In this document: one piece after another, positions 8,506-16,547 of the stretch
How the letters are laid out: each line of letters begins with the position of its first letter
How positions within the stretch are numbered: the stretch's first letter is position 1
NCBI RefSeq assembly: GCF_012849555.1
Contig: NZ_CP051685.1
Location: forward strand, 1,736,001 to 1,800,000
Reading direction: 5' to 3'
Length of the DNA stretch: 64,000 nt
Source: Massilia forsythiae
GTDB taxonomy: Bacteria > Pseudomonadota > Gammaproteobacteria > Burkholderiales > Burkholderiaceae_D
The notes under the pieces: generated by a model
The model's input: the letters and a program-made list of their open reading frames with translations, nothing else
Told to the model about the DNA's origin: nothing
Databases searched by the model: none
Translations under genes and position numbers: made by a program

Positions 8506-9719
8506 GCGGCCAGCGCCTTGACGATGTGGCTGCACATCCACGCGAATTCGGACTCGCGCAACTCCTGGTGGCAGGGAAAGGCCAGCACGTGGCGCGACAG
8601 GTAGGCGCTGTGCGGACAGCGCGCCGCGTCCACGCCCGGCCATAGCGTTTCGGCGAAGCGCACCACAGGCACGCCGAGCGCTTTAATCCGCTCGAACACG
8701 GCGTCGGCATCATCGACCAGCAACGGGAACAGCCACGGGCAGACGCCGTCCGGCAAGCGCTCGAACAGCGGGCGGCAACCGGGCTGGCCGGCCAGCGCTT
8801 CCTGCAGGCGCAGGTAGTGGCGGCGGCGCAGCGCGACGATGCGCGCGTGAGAAACCCGTTTCAGCAGCTGGCGCGCGAACAGCGACGAGCGTTTATCGAG
8901 CCAGCGCGTATCGAAGCTGGCGTCGCTGTCGGACGAGCCGGGCGCCAGCGCCGTCGCGGCAGTGGCCGGACGCGCGGCCTTGATGCGGCGCCAGACGGCA
9001 TCCTTGGCGCGCATCGGCAACGCCAATAACGCCTGGATCGGCGCCAGGCGGCCGTAGCGGAAACTGTATTCGAGCGTCGCCAGCACCGCCTTGGCCTCGA
9101 AGCCTTTACCGGCCGAGCGCAGCGCCACCCCATCCAGCGCATGCCGGTTCGACACCAGCGCGCCGCCCTCGTACATCGGGAAGAACTTCATGCTGCTGGC
9201 GATGGCGTAGTCGCCGTGGCTGCCGAGCGGCTTGCCGGCGGATTCCCCGAAAAACGCATGCGCGCAATCCTCGACCAGGGTGATCCCGCGCGCATCGCAA
9301 AAGGCGCGCAACGCGCTCACGTCTTGCGGGAAGCCGAAGTAATGGGTGGCCACCAGTACCTTGACGCTGGGGTCGCACAGCGCCGCCACATCAACCAGAT
9401 CGATGCGCGCCTGCGCGTCGACGCGGTAGAAGCGCGGCGTGGCCCCGCGCCACAGCACCGGCGGCACCATCGACAGGCTGTGGTAGGCCGGCAACAGCAC
9501 GCTGTCGCCTTCGCGCACGCCGAGTTCGCGCAGCGCCAGACCAATTGCGATACGTCCGCTGGTCACCAGGCGCACGTGGGCCGCGTCCAGCACGGAGGGC
9601 GGATGGCGGTCCACCGCGCCGCCATGGCGCAAGGAAGCGCCCGACAGCGGCGGCACCAGCGGCACGCGTGGACCGGACTGCGTCACCGGCAAGATAGGCG
9701 ATACGGGCGTGTTGGACAT
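8502..9719 (-). CDS. DegT/DnrJ/EryC1-type PLP aminotransferase
   Basis: This 405-residue fold-type I PLP enzyme of the sugar aminotransferase family has TSGRIAIGLALREL at the N-terminus, VLLPAYHSLSM, TLVEDCAHAF with the PLP-binding Asp, and SSMKFFPMYEGG carrying the Schiff-base Lys178. Such enzymes convert keto-sugar nucleotides to amino sugars for extracellular glycans. The start MSNTPV at 9719 is chosen because the upstream frame reads into the divergent promoter region. It is transcribed away from the acyl-CoA ligase gene (100 bp between starts) and is coupled to the downstream acyltransferase. It differs from short sugar aminotransferases by a basic insertion around residues 230-280. Confidence 0.85.
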   Translation of the reverse strand: MSNTPVSPILPVTQSGPRVPLVPPLSGASLRHGGAVDRHPPSVLDAAHVRLVTSGRIAIGLALRELGVREGDSVLLPAYHSLSMVPPVLWRGATPRFYRVDAQARIDLVDVAALCDPSVKVLVATHYFGFPQDVSALRAFCDARGITLVEDCAHAFFGESAGKPLGSHGDYAIASSMKFFPMYEGGALVSNRHALDGVALRSAGKGFEAKAVLATLEYSFRYGRLAPIQALLALPMRAKDAVWRRIKAARPATAATALAPGSSDSDASFDTRWLDKRSSLFARQLLKRVSHARIVALRRRHYLRLQEALAGQPGCRPLFERLPDGVCPWLFPLLVDDADAVFERIKALGVPVVRFAETLWPGVDAARCPHSAYLSRHVLAFPCHQELRESEFAWMCSHIVKALAA

Positions 9720-9819
9720 CGTTCGGGTGGGGCTTCCTGCTGGCTGTCGTACGGAATAAAGCGGAATGGTAACATTGCGCTTTGTTTTTCCCGAGCATGA
9801 CGTTCGGCACAGCCTTCCG

Positions 9820-11427
9820 ATGAGCGACCTGATCCACGATTTCATCTTCAGTTCGGCGCAGCGCGCGCCGGCGGCGCCGGCCCTCGTCCATGGCGCGGCC
9901 CGCTTCGACTATGCCGCGCTGGCGGACCTGGTGCGGCGCGCGGCGCAGGCGCTGCTGGGCGCCGGCCTGGGGCGCGGCGAACGGGTCGCGGTGTACCTGG
10001 AAAAACGCGTGGAGAACGTGGCCGCCCTGTTCGGCGCATCGCTGGCCGGCGGCGTGTTCGTGCCGGTCAATCCACTGTTGAAGCCGGAGCAGGTGGCGCA
10101 CATCCTGGCCGACTGCGACGTGCGCGTGCTGGTCACCTCGCCCGAGCGCTTGAAGCAACTGGCGCCGCAGCTGGCGCACTGTCCCGGCCTGCGCCTGGTG
10201 CTGGCGACCGGCCAGGCGGATGCCGATGCGGCCGCATCGCTCGTGCCGGCACCGGCGCCGGCACCGGCGCTGCTGGCCTGGGACGCGGCGCTGGCCGCCG
10301 CCGACATGAGCCTGCCGCCGCACCGGCGCATCGACACCGACGTCTCCGCCATCCTGTACACCTCGGGTAGCACCGGCAAGCCGAAGGGCGTGGTGCTGTC
10401 GCACCGCAACATGGTGGCCGGCGCGCGCAGCGTGGCCAGCTACCTCGAACTGGCGCCATCCGACCGCCTGCTGGCGGTGCTGCCGCTCAGCTTCGACTAT
10501 GGCCTGAGCCAGCTGACCTGCGCGTTTCTCGCCGGCGCCAGCGCGGTGCTGCTGAACCACCTGTTCGCGCGCGACGTGCTCGACGCGGTGGTAAAACACG
10601 GCGTCACCGGCCTGGCGGCCGTGCCGCCGCTGTGGAACCAGCTGGCGCGCCTGCCCTGGCCGGCCGATTGTCCGCTGCGCTATATCACCAATTCCGGCGG
10701 CGCCCTGCCCGGCGCCACCCTGGCGGCGCTGCGGCGCGCGCTGCCGCGCGTCCAGCCTTTCCTGATGTACGGCTTGACCGAGGCGTTCCGCTCGACTTAC
10801 CTGCCGCCGGCCGAGATCGACCGCCGCCCCGGCTCGATGGGGCGCGCCATCCCGAACGCCGAGATCCTGGTGGTGCGCCCCGACGGCAGCCTGTGCGATG
10901 CCGACGAACCGGGCGAGCTGGTGCACCGCGGCGCCCTGGTGGCGCTCGGCTACTGGAACGATCCCGTTAAGACCGCGGAACGCTTCAAGCCGGCGCCGGG
11001 GCAGGACCCGGCGCTGCCGCTGGTCGAGATGGCGGTGTGGTCGGGCGACACCGTGCGCCGCGATGCCGACGGCTACCTGTACTTTATCGGCCGCGGCGAC
11101 GATCTCATCAAGGTGTCCGGCTACCGCGTCAGCCCGACCGAGCTGGAGGAAGCGGTGTACGCCAGCGGCGCGGTCGACGAGGCGGTCGCCTTCGGCGTGC
11201 CGCACCCGGAACTGGGCCAGGCGATCGTGCTCTTGGTAACGGGCTCCAGCCTGGACGCCGCCGCGCTGCGCAAGGCTTGCCAGCAGCGCCTGCCGGCCTA
11301 CATGGTGCCGGCCCACGTCGACCTGCACGCCGAACCCTTCCCGCGCAACCCGAACGGCAAGATCGACCGCAAGCGCCTGGCGCTGCCCTTCCTCACCCTG
11401 TTCACCGACGCGAGCACCGCACCATGA
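9820..11427 (+). CDS. Acyl-CoA ligase (AMP-forming), exosortase A-associated
   Basis: This 535-residue ANL-superfamily adenylate-forming enzyme has every core motif: YTSGSTGKPKG (Thr181-Gly190), YGLTEAFRST, the hinge GRGDDLIKVSGYRV, and NPNGKIDRK with catalytic Lys514. It activates a carboxylic acid as acyl-AMP and then passes it to CoA or to a carrier protein. The ATG at 9820 (MSDLIHDF) gives the family-typical N-terminus. The stop overlaps the decarboxylase start (ATGA, 11424-11427). A free-standing ACP lies 4 kb downstream, as in other exosortase A loci. The substrate acid is unknown. Confidence 0.88.
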   Translation: MSDLIHDFIFSSAQRAPAAPALVHGAARFDYAALADLVRRAAQALLGAGLGRGERVAVYLEKRVENVAALFGASLAGGVFVPVNPLLKPEQVAHILADCDVRVLVTSPERLKQLAPQLAHCPGLRLVLATGQADADAAASLVPAPAPAPALLAWDAALAAADMSLPPHRRIDTDVSAILYTSGSTGKPKGVVLSHRNMVAGARSVASYLELAPSDRLLAVLPLSFDYGLSQLTCAFLAGASAVLLNHLFARDVLDAVVKHGVTGLAAVPPLWNQLARLPWPADCPLRYITNSGGALPGATLAALRRALPRVQPFLMYGLTEAFRSTYLPPAEIDRRPGSMGRAIPNAEILVVRPDGSLCDADEPGELVHRGALVALGYWNDPVKTAERFKPAPGQDPALPLVEMAVWSGDTVRRDADGYLYFIGRGDDLIKVSGYRVSPTELEEAVYASGAVDEAVAFGVPHPELGQAIVLLVTGSSLDAAALRKACQQRLPAYMVPAHVDLHAEPFPRNPNGKIDRKRLALPFLTLFTDASTAP

Positions 11428-12659
11428 GCACCACCAAGCCCGTCCACGCCGGCATGGACCAGTTCGCCGTCGCCGGCGGCGAACTCCTAGTCGGCACGAT
11501 TCCCCTGTCGCGTCTGGCGCAGCGCGTCGGCAGCACGCCCTTCTATGCCTACGACCGCGCGCTGCTGACGCAGCGCGTGCGCCACGTGCGCGCCTGCATG
11601 CCGCCGGATTTGCGCCTGCACTATTCTATCAAGGCCAATCCGATGCCGGCGCTGGTGCAGCACATGGCGGGGCTGGTCGACGGCCTCGACGTCGCTTCCG
11701 CCGGCGAACTCGCCACCGCGCTCGACACCGGTTTCAATCCCGCCCACATCAGCTTCGCCGGACCGGGCAAGACCGACGCCGAACTGACCCGGGCGATCGC
11801 CGCCGGCGTCTCGCTGAACGTCGAGTCGGAAGGCGAGATCGAACGCGCCGCACGCATCGCCGACCGGATTGGCATCGCGCCGCGCGTGGTGGTGCGGGTC
11901 AACCCGGATTTTGAACTGAAGGGATCCGGCATGCGCATGGGCGGCGGCGCCAAGCCGTTCGGCATCGACGCCGAACGCGTGCCGGATTGCTTGCGCCGCC
12001 TGCAGGCGCTGGGCATGGCGGCGCAGGGGCTGCACATCTTCAGCGGTTCGCAGAGCCTGAAAGCCGAGGCGATCGCCGAATCGCATACGCGCAGCGTCGA
12101 GCTGGCGCTGCGCCTGGCCGACGCAGCGCAGCAAACGCTCCCCGGCCTGTACCTGGGCGCCGGCTTCGGCATCCCGTATTTCGCCGGCGAGCAGAGACTG
12201 GACCTGGCGCCGATCGGCGACAACCTGGCAGACTGCCTGCGCCGGTTCGACGCTGCCCTGCCCGGCACGCGGGTGTCGGTGGAATCGGGCCGCTACCTGG
12301 TCGGCGAAGCCGGCGTGTACGTGGCGCGCGTCATCGACCGCAAGGTCTCGCGCGGCCAGGTGTTCCTCGTCACCGACGGCGGCCTGCACCACCATTTGGC
12401 GGCGTCCGGCAATTTCGGCCAGGTGATCCGCAAGAACTACCCGGCCGCGGTGGGAAACCGCATGGGCGGCGAGGACAGGGAAAACGTGTCGGTGGTGGGG
12501 CCGCTGTGCACGCCGCTGGACGTGCTGGCCGAGCGCATGGACCTCGTACGCGCCGAGGTCGGCGACCTGGTCGTGGTGTTCCAGTCGGGTGCCTACGGGC
12601 TGTCGGCCAGCCCGACCGCCTTTCTCGGGCATCCGGCGCCGGCCGAAGTGCTGGTCTGA
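11424..12659 (+). CDS. PLP-dependent decarboxylase (LysA-like), exosortase A-associated
   Basis: This 411-residue fold-type III decarboxylase is related to diaminopimelate and ornithine decarboxylases. The PLP lysine is Lys70 in HYSIKANP. HIFSGSQ and the EPGR-like VESGRYLVGEAG bind PLP phosphate, and VGPLCTPLDV carries the second-subunit active-site Cys. Exosortase A loci regularly pair this enzyme with the acyl-CoA ligase, here with an ATGA overlap. It probably makes an amine from an amino acid destined for the glycan or an acyl carrier. It ends just before a strong bidirectional terminator shared with the convergent flippase. Confidence 0.87.
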   Translation: MSTTKPVHAGMDQFAVAGGELLVGTIPLSRLAQRVGSTPFYAYDRALLTQRVRHVRACMPPDLRLHYSIKANPMPALVQHMAGLVDGLDVASAGELATALDTGFNPAHISFAGPGKTDAELTRAIAAGVSLNVESEGEIERAARIADRIGIAPRVVVRVNPDFELKGSGMRMGGGAKPFGIDAERVPDCLRRLQALGMAAQGLHIFSGSQSLKAEAIAESHTRSVELALRLADAAQQTLPGLYLGAGFGIPYFAGEQRLDLAPIGDNLADCLRRFDAALPGTRVSVESGRYLVGEAGVYVARVIDRKVSRGQVFLVTDGGLHHHLAASGNFGQVIRKNYPAAVGNRMGGEDRENVSVVGPLCTPLDVLAERMDLVRAEVGDLVVVFQSGAYGLSASPTAFLGHPAPAEVLV

Positions 12660-12673
12660 AGCAGGTTTAAGCC

Positions 12674-12713
12674 TGATCTTTGTGACGGCGCGGGCGCGCC
12701 GTCACAAGGATCA
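12674..12713. terminator. Bidirectional hairpin terminator between convergent genes
   Basis: Two 19-bp arms, 12674-12692 and 12695-12713, pair at 18 of 19 positions around a 2-base loop (TGATCTTTGTGACGGCGCG against its near-perfect complement). The hairpin begins 14 bp after the decarboxylase stop. Its right arm includes the flippase stop codon at 12711-12713. There is no long T-run, so termination may depend on the very stable stem. Confidence 0.7.
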
Positions 12714-14171
12714 AGCGCTCGGACGCAGGAACGGCACGCGCGCTCGCAACGACACCGCCAGGCGGTGCACTTCTTCCACCAGCGCGTGTTTGGTCAGGCG
12801 GATCATGACGTACCAGACGGCGGCCAGCGGCAGCAGCATGATCAGCAGGCGCGCCAGCGGCGGCAGCGAGGACGGCAGCAGGAAGTCGAAGGCGATGCCG
12901 GCCGCGGCGGTGCCGGCCGTCACGATGGCGCTCGGGACCATGGCGCGCAGCATGGTGCCGGTGCCGTAGCCCAGGTGGCGCTTCTGCTGGATGCTGATGA
13001 ACGGGGTGGTGGCGATGGTGGCCAGGCACAGCGCCCAGGCGAAGCGGCTCAGGCTGCCGTCGAACAGCAGCACGCCGAAGCCGATGCGGGTCAGCGCCGA
13101 GATCAGGATCGGCACCGCGCTCAGGTAGGGCCGGCCGATCGCCGTGACCGCCATCGGGATGTAGTGGAACAGCATCGACACCGCCGCGGCCAGCGCCAGC
13201 GGCGCGATCGCCGGCACCGATGCCAGCCAGGTCGGGCCGTACAGGGCCAGGATGATCTGCTTGCCCAGCACGACGGTCATCGCCAGCGCCGGCCAGCCGA
13301 GACCGGTCAGCAGCGAGGTGGCGCGCGACAGCGTCGGCACCAGCGATTCGCCGCGGTGGTGCGCCTGCGCCAGGTAGGACACCGCGCCGTAGCTGACGGT
13401 GGCGCCGGCGATGTAGCTGAAGATGCCGACGGTCGAGTTGGCGCGGCTGAGCAGGCCGACGTGGCGCGCCGAGCCGAGTTTACCCAGCAACATGTCCGGG
13501 ATCGCATTGTTGATCGACGCAGTGCAGCTCGAGACCAGCGAGCCGACGCCGAAGCTGGTCACGTCGCGCCAGTGGCGGAACGACGGCAACCACGGCAGGC
13601 TCTTCGGACGCATCGGAATGCAGGCCAGGCCGCAAACGATGATGTTGACCAGGTTGGCGTAGGCCAGCGCCATGCTGCCCAGGCCCATCTTGGCGAACAC
13701 GATGCAGCTGATGCAGAAGCTGGAGGTGCCGACCGCGTACAGCACGGCTTCCTTTTCCGCTTCGAAGTTACGCACCAGCAGGGCGTTGGTGATGGCGCCG
13801 AACGGGATGAAGAAGAAGCCGATGCCCAGCACGCGGATCACCGGCACCAGCTTCGGCTCCTTGAACCAGACGCCGATCCACGAACTGGCCGCCAGCAGCA
13901 GGATGGCGATCAGCCACGAGGTGGCGATCGCCACGCCGTTGACCGAGCGGATCTTGTCGGACGTGAGTTCCTTTTCGCGCTGGATATACGAGGTGACGCC
14001 GAAATCACGGAATACGTGCGCCAGGTTGACCAGTACCACCGTCATCGAATAGATACCGATTTCGCTGGGCGTCAGGATGCGCGCCAGGATCACGCTGACG
14101 ATGAATTGCAGGAACGACGCACCGGAGGTGGAGAAAAAATTGATGACCAGCGAGCGACGTAGATCTGCCAT
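12711..14171 (-). CDS. Oligosaccharide flippase (Wzx/PST family)
   Basis: This 486-residue integral membrane protein of the MOP/PST family has about a dozen or more hydrophobic segments. The N-terminus reads NFFSTSGASFLQFIVSVILA, and RILTPSEIGIYSM is the conserved flippase loop. It would move the lipid-linked repeat unit across the inner membrane for the ligase/polymerase encoded at 2925. It lies 25 bp downstream of a GT-A-like gene on the same strand and probably shares its transcript. The C-terminus ends within the terminator stem. Confidence 0.88.
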   Translation of the reverse strand: MADLRRSLVINFFSTSGASFLQFIVSVILARILTPSEIGIYSMTVVLVNLAHVFRDFGVTSYIQREKELTSDKIRSVNGVAIATSWLIAILLLAASSWIGVWFKEPKLVPVIRVLGIGFFFIPFGAITNALLVRNFEAEKEAVLYAVGTSSFCISCIVFAKMGLGSMALAYANLVNIIVCGLACIPMRPKSLPWLPSFRHWRDVTSFGVGSLVSSCTASINNAIPDMLLGKLGSARHVGLLSRANSTVGIFSYIAGATVSYGAVSYLAQAHHRGESLVPTLSRATSLLTGLGWPALAMTVVLGKQIILALYGPTWLASVPAIAPLALAAAVSMLFHYIPMAVTAIGRPYLSAVPILISALTRIGFGVLLFDGSLSRFAWALCLATIATTPFISIQQKRHLGYGTGTMLRAMVPSAIVTAGTAAAGIAFDFLLPSSLPPLARLLIMLLPLAAVWYVMIRLTKHALVEEVHRLAVSLRARVPFLRPSA

Positions 14172-14196
14172 GTGCGACGAATAGGAAAGTGGAACG

Positions 14197-15123
14197 TTAC
14201 GCCGCGGCGCCGTTGATCAGGCCGAGGGCATGGCGCGTGGCCATTTCATAACGATTGTTATTGAAGCGCATCGATCCGATGAAGTGATAGAACGCGGTGT
14301 CGGCGGTCGCATCGTCCGGCGTGCCGTATTTCGGGAACGGCAGCGGGCGCGTGCCCGGCATGTTACTGATCAGGTAGTTCGAGGTCACCTGCTCGGTACC
14401 CCAGCGTTTCCAGCCCTCGCCCAGCTTGGCGGTCATGCGGCGCGAATAATCGGTCATGGTGTCGCGCATGCCGCTACCGCGCGGAAAACCCGTGAACCCC
14501 GAGCACCCGCGGATGTAGCGCGCCGTGTCCGGCAGACCCGCATGCACCATGTTGAATTCGGCCAGCGCCTGGATGTGGGGAGACGACTCGCCCATCCACT
14601 GCTTGGCGTTTTCGTGGGTCGCCTGCAGCGTGCGCGCCGGCGCGTCCGCCATTTCGCTGATCACGAAGCCGGCGTTGGCGCGCACCGCATCCAGCACTTC
14701 CGGAATCGCATGCACGGTCACCGTGTCGGCGTCGAGCTGGATCACGTAGCTTTCTTCGGCGTAGCCGCTGATGGCGAACAGGCGTTCCCAGGTGCCGCCG
14801 CGCGGGATGTCCTGGTGGGTGAACTCGTGCGCGTCGCGCAGCTCGATGTGCGGCACGTGGCGCTTGAACATGGCGCGGTCTTCCTGGTCGATCGACGGAT
14901 CGCAGACGACCACGACGCGTGCCGGATTGACGAAGTGGGCGAACGACTTCAATGCCACCAGGTAAGGAGCGACGTCGCGCTTCTGCACCATCGACAGCAG
15001 GATGAAAGGCAGGGTGCCGCGCGCGAGCGGACGCGTCGCCAGGACGCGGCGCGCGACGCGGTTGTATTTCCATCGGAAATAGTCTCGCTCGGCGCGATAC
15101 CTAATCCTGTGAACTAACGACAT
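14197..15123 (-). CDS. Putative GT-A-fold glycosyltransferase-like protein
   Basis: This 308-residue protein is not confidently assigned to a named family. Features pointing to a GT-A fold are FILLSMVQKRDVAPYLVALKS near the start, VVVVCDPSI, and YVIQLDADTVTV with a DXD-like metal motif near residue 140. The later motifs GCSGFTGFPRGSG and WGTEQVTSN (with an acidic residue suited to catalysis) also fit. It has no signal peptide or membrane segment. ATG 15123 (MSLVHRIRY) is preferred over upstream in-frame ATGs at up to 15186, which would add a low-quality Arg-rich leader. It sits upstream of the flippase in a likely two-gene operon, so a role in repeat-unit assembly is inferred from context. 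Confidence 0.6.
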   Translation of the reverse strand: MSLVHRIRYRAERDYFRWKYNRVARRVLATRPLARGTLPFILLSMVQKRDVAPYLVALKSFAHFVNPARVVVVCDPSIDQEDRAMFKRHVPHIELRDAHEFTHQDIPRGGTWERLFAISGYAEESYVIQLDADTVTVHAIPEVLDAVRANAGFVISEMADAPARTLQATHENAKQWMGESSPHIQALAEFNMVHAGLPDTARYIRGCSGFTGFPRGSGMRDTMTDYSRRMTAKLGEGWKRWGTEQVTSNYLISNMPGTRPLPFPKYGTPDDATADTAFYHFIGSMRFNNNRYEMATRHALGLINGAAA

Positions 15124-15384
15124 CCTGAATGACTCCCTATCACGATCCGTGTTGCGCTGTGTCGATCGCCACATCGAACGATGCAAGCTTGGCTACAATT
15201 TGCTGTAACTCATTATTATATGCTGCAAGATGCAGCACACGAATACATTGTTTCTTTCTTGTAGTCAAAATCGAGGGATTTTGTCAAACATTCGCTGAAG
15301 AAACGTTCCCTTGGTAGTAGCTCAGCGTAGCCAAAGCACGCAGGTATAATGACCCGACCGTGCCCTTTTCATGAAGACCGAACC
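15124..15384. promoter_or_regulatory. AT-rich divergent promoter region
   Basis: This 261-bp gene-free region separates the GT-A-like gene (minus) from the ACP operon (plus) and is distinctly AT-richer than its flanks. It holds a perfect 6-bp inverted repeat with a 5-base loop at 15221-15237 (TGCTGC/GCAGCA) next to the AT run at 15211-15220. A near-match to a sigma-54 promoter at 15189-15204 has the wrong spacing by one base. Divergent promoters are expected here but no clear -35/-10 pair stands out. Confidence 0.4.
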
Positions 15385-15633
15385 ATGTATCTCGAAGAAG
15401 TAAAAACGATCCTGATTGACGTGCTGGGCCTGGGCGAGGCCGGCCGCGCCCTGGAGGCGGATTCGCCTTTGCTGGGCAGCCTGCCGGAACTCGATTCGAT
15501 GGCGGTGGTCACCCTGATCGGCGCGCTCGAGACGCATTTCGACATCGAGATCGGCGACGACGACCTCAGCGCCAGCACCTTCGCCACGCTGGGCAGCCTG
15601 GCCGCCTTCGTCGCCGAAAAACAGGCCGGATGA
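15385..15633 (+). CDS. Acyl carrier protein, exosortase A-associated
   Basis: This 82-residue acidic ACP has the phosphopantetheine site in PELDSMAVV (Ser38). The protein is a four-helix type with the usual length. It probably carries the acyl group made by the acyl-CoA ligase at 9820. ATG 15385 (MYLEEVK) gives a normal ACP N-terminus. Its stop overlaps the next start by 4 bp (ATGA, 15630-15633). It is thus the first gene of an ACP-hydrolase 2-hydrolase 1 operon, an arrangement recurrent in type 1 exosortase A loci. Confidence 0.88.
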   Translation: MYLEEVKTILIDVLGLGEAGRALEADSPLLGSLPELDSMAVVTLIGALETHFDIEIGDDDLSASTFATLGSLAAFVAEKQAG

Positions 15634-16547
15634 GCAGCGCGCCGGTGCGCCCCGCTGCGCAGGCCGAGCCGTTCTTCCTGGACGGCGCACCGGGCCGGCG
15701 CTTCTGCCTGTTCCACCCGCCCGCCGGCACCTGCCGCGGCGCGCTGCTGTACGTGCACCCGTTTGCCGAGGAAATGAACCGCTCGCGCCGCATGGCGGCG
15801 CTGCAGGCGCGTGCGCTGGCGCAGCAAGGCTACGGCGTGCTGCAGATCGACCTGTATGGCTGCGGCGACAGCAGCGGCGACTTCGGCGATGCGCGCTGGG
15901 ACATCTGGAAGGATGACCTGGCGCGCGGCGCCGCCTGGCTGGCGGCGCACTGCGGCCAGCCCTTGACCCTGTGGGGCCTGCGCCTGGGCGCCCTGCTGGC
16001 GCTCGACTATGCGCGCGCCGCGGCGCATCCGGTCGCGCACCCCATCGCGCACCCTATCACTTCCATGCTGCTGTGGCAGCCGGTCACCAAGGGCACGTCC
16101 TACCTGACCCAGTTCCTACGCCTGCGCCTGGCCGGCGAATTGCTTGACAGTGGCGCCGCGCAGGGCGGCACCGATGCCTTGCGCCAGGCGCTGCGCGCCG
16201 GGGAAACGGTCGAGATCGCCGGCTACGACCTGGCGCCGCAACTGGCGGCCGCCCTCGACGGCCTGCCCGCGCTCGAAGCAATGGCGCCGTCCTGCCCAGT
16301 GCATTGGTTCGAGGCCGTGAGCGCCGCCGGCGGCGCATCTGCGACCGGTGGCGCCGGCGGTGCGCTGCCGGCCGGCGCCGCGCGCGTTGCCGCGGCCTGG
16401 CGCGAACGCGGCGTCGACCTGCACCTGCATGCGCTGCCCGGCGCGCCGTTCTGGGCCACGCCCGAAACCACCGTCAACGCCGACTGGCTGGCCGCGACCT
16501 GCGCCGCGATGGAACGCCGCGAAACGGAGCAGCACGATGGCGTCTGA
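15630..16547 (+). CDS. Alpha/beta hydrolase fold protein, exosortase A-associated hydrolase 2
   Basis: This 305-residue alpha/beta hydrolase superfamily protein has LLYVHPFAEEMNRSRRM (oxyanion region) and LQIDLYGCGDSSGDFGD, typical of the exosortase A-associated hydrolase 2 group. At the nucleophile elbow, where G-x-S-x-G is expected, the sequence is LWGLRLGALL, with Arg in place of Ser. This was read directly from the codons near 15975-16005. The protein may bind an acyl-ACP or thioester rather than hydrolyse it. It is coupled to the ACP by ATGA and overlaps hydrolase 1 by 11 bp. A low-complexity Gly/Ala insertion lies near residues 230-250. Confidence 0.82.
   Translation: MSSAPVRPAAQAEPFFLDGAPGRRFCLFHPPAGTCRGALLYVHPFAEEMNRSRRMAALQARALAQQGYGVLQIDLYGCGDSSGDFGDARWDIWKDDLARGAAWLAAHCGQPLTLWGLRLGALLALDYARAAAHPVAHPIAHPITSMLLWQPVTKGTSYLTQFLRLRLAGELLDSGAAQGGTDALRQALRAGETVEIAGYDLAPQLAAALDGLPALEAMAPSCPVHWFEAVSAAGGASATGGAGGALPAGAARVAAAWRERGVDLHLHALPGAPFWATPETTVNADWLAATCAAMERRETEQHDGV

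Noticed and set aside
15189..15204. Near-match to a sigma-54 promoter (TTGGC...TTTGCT) upstream of the ACP operon
   Set aside because: Only nine bases separate GG and GC instead of ten, and sigma-54 promoters are strict about this spacing.
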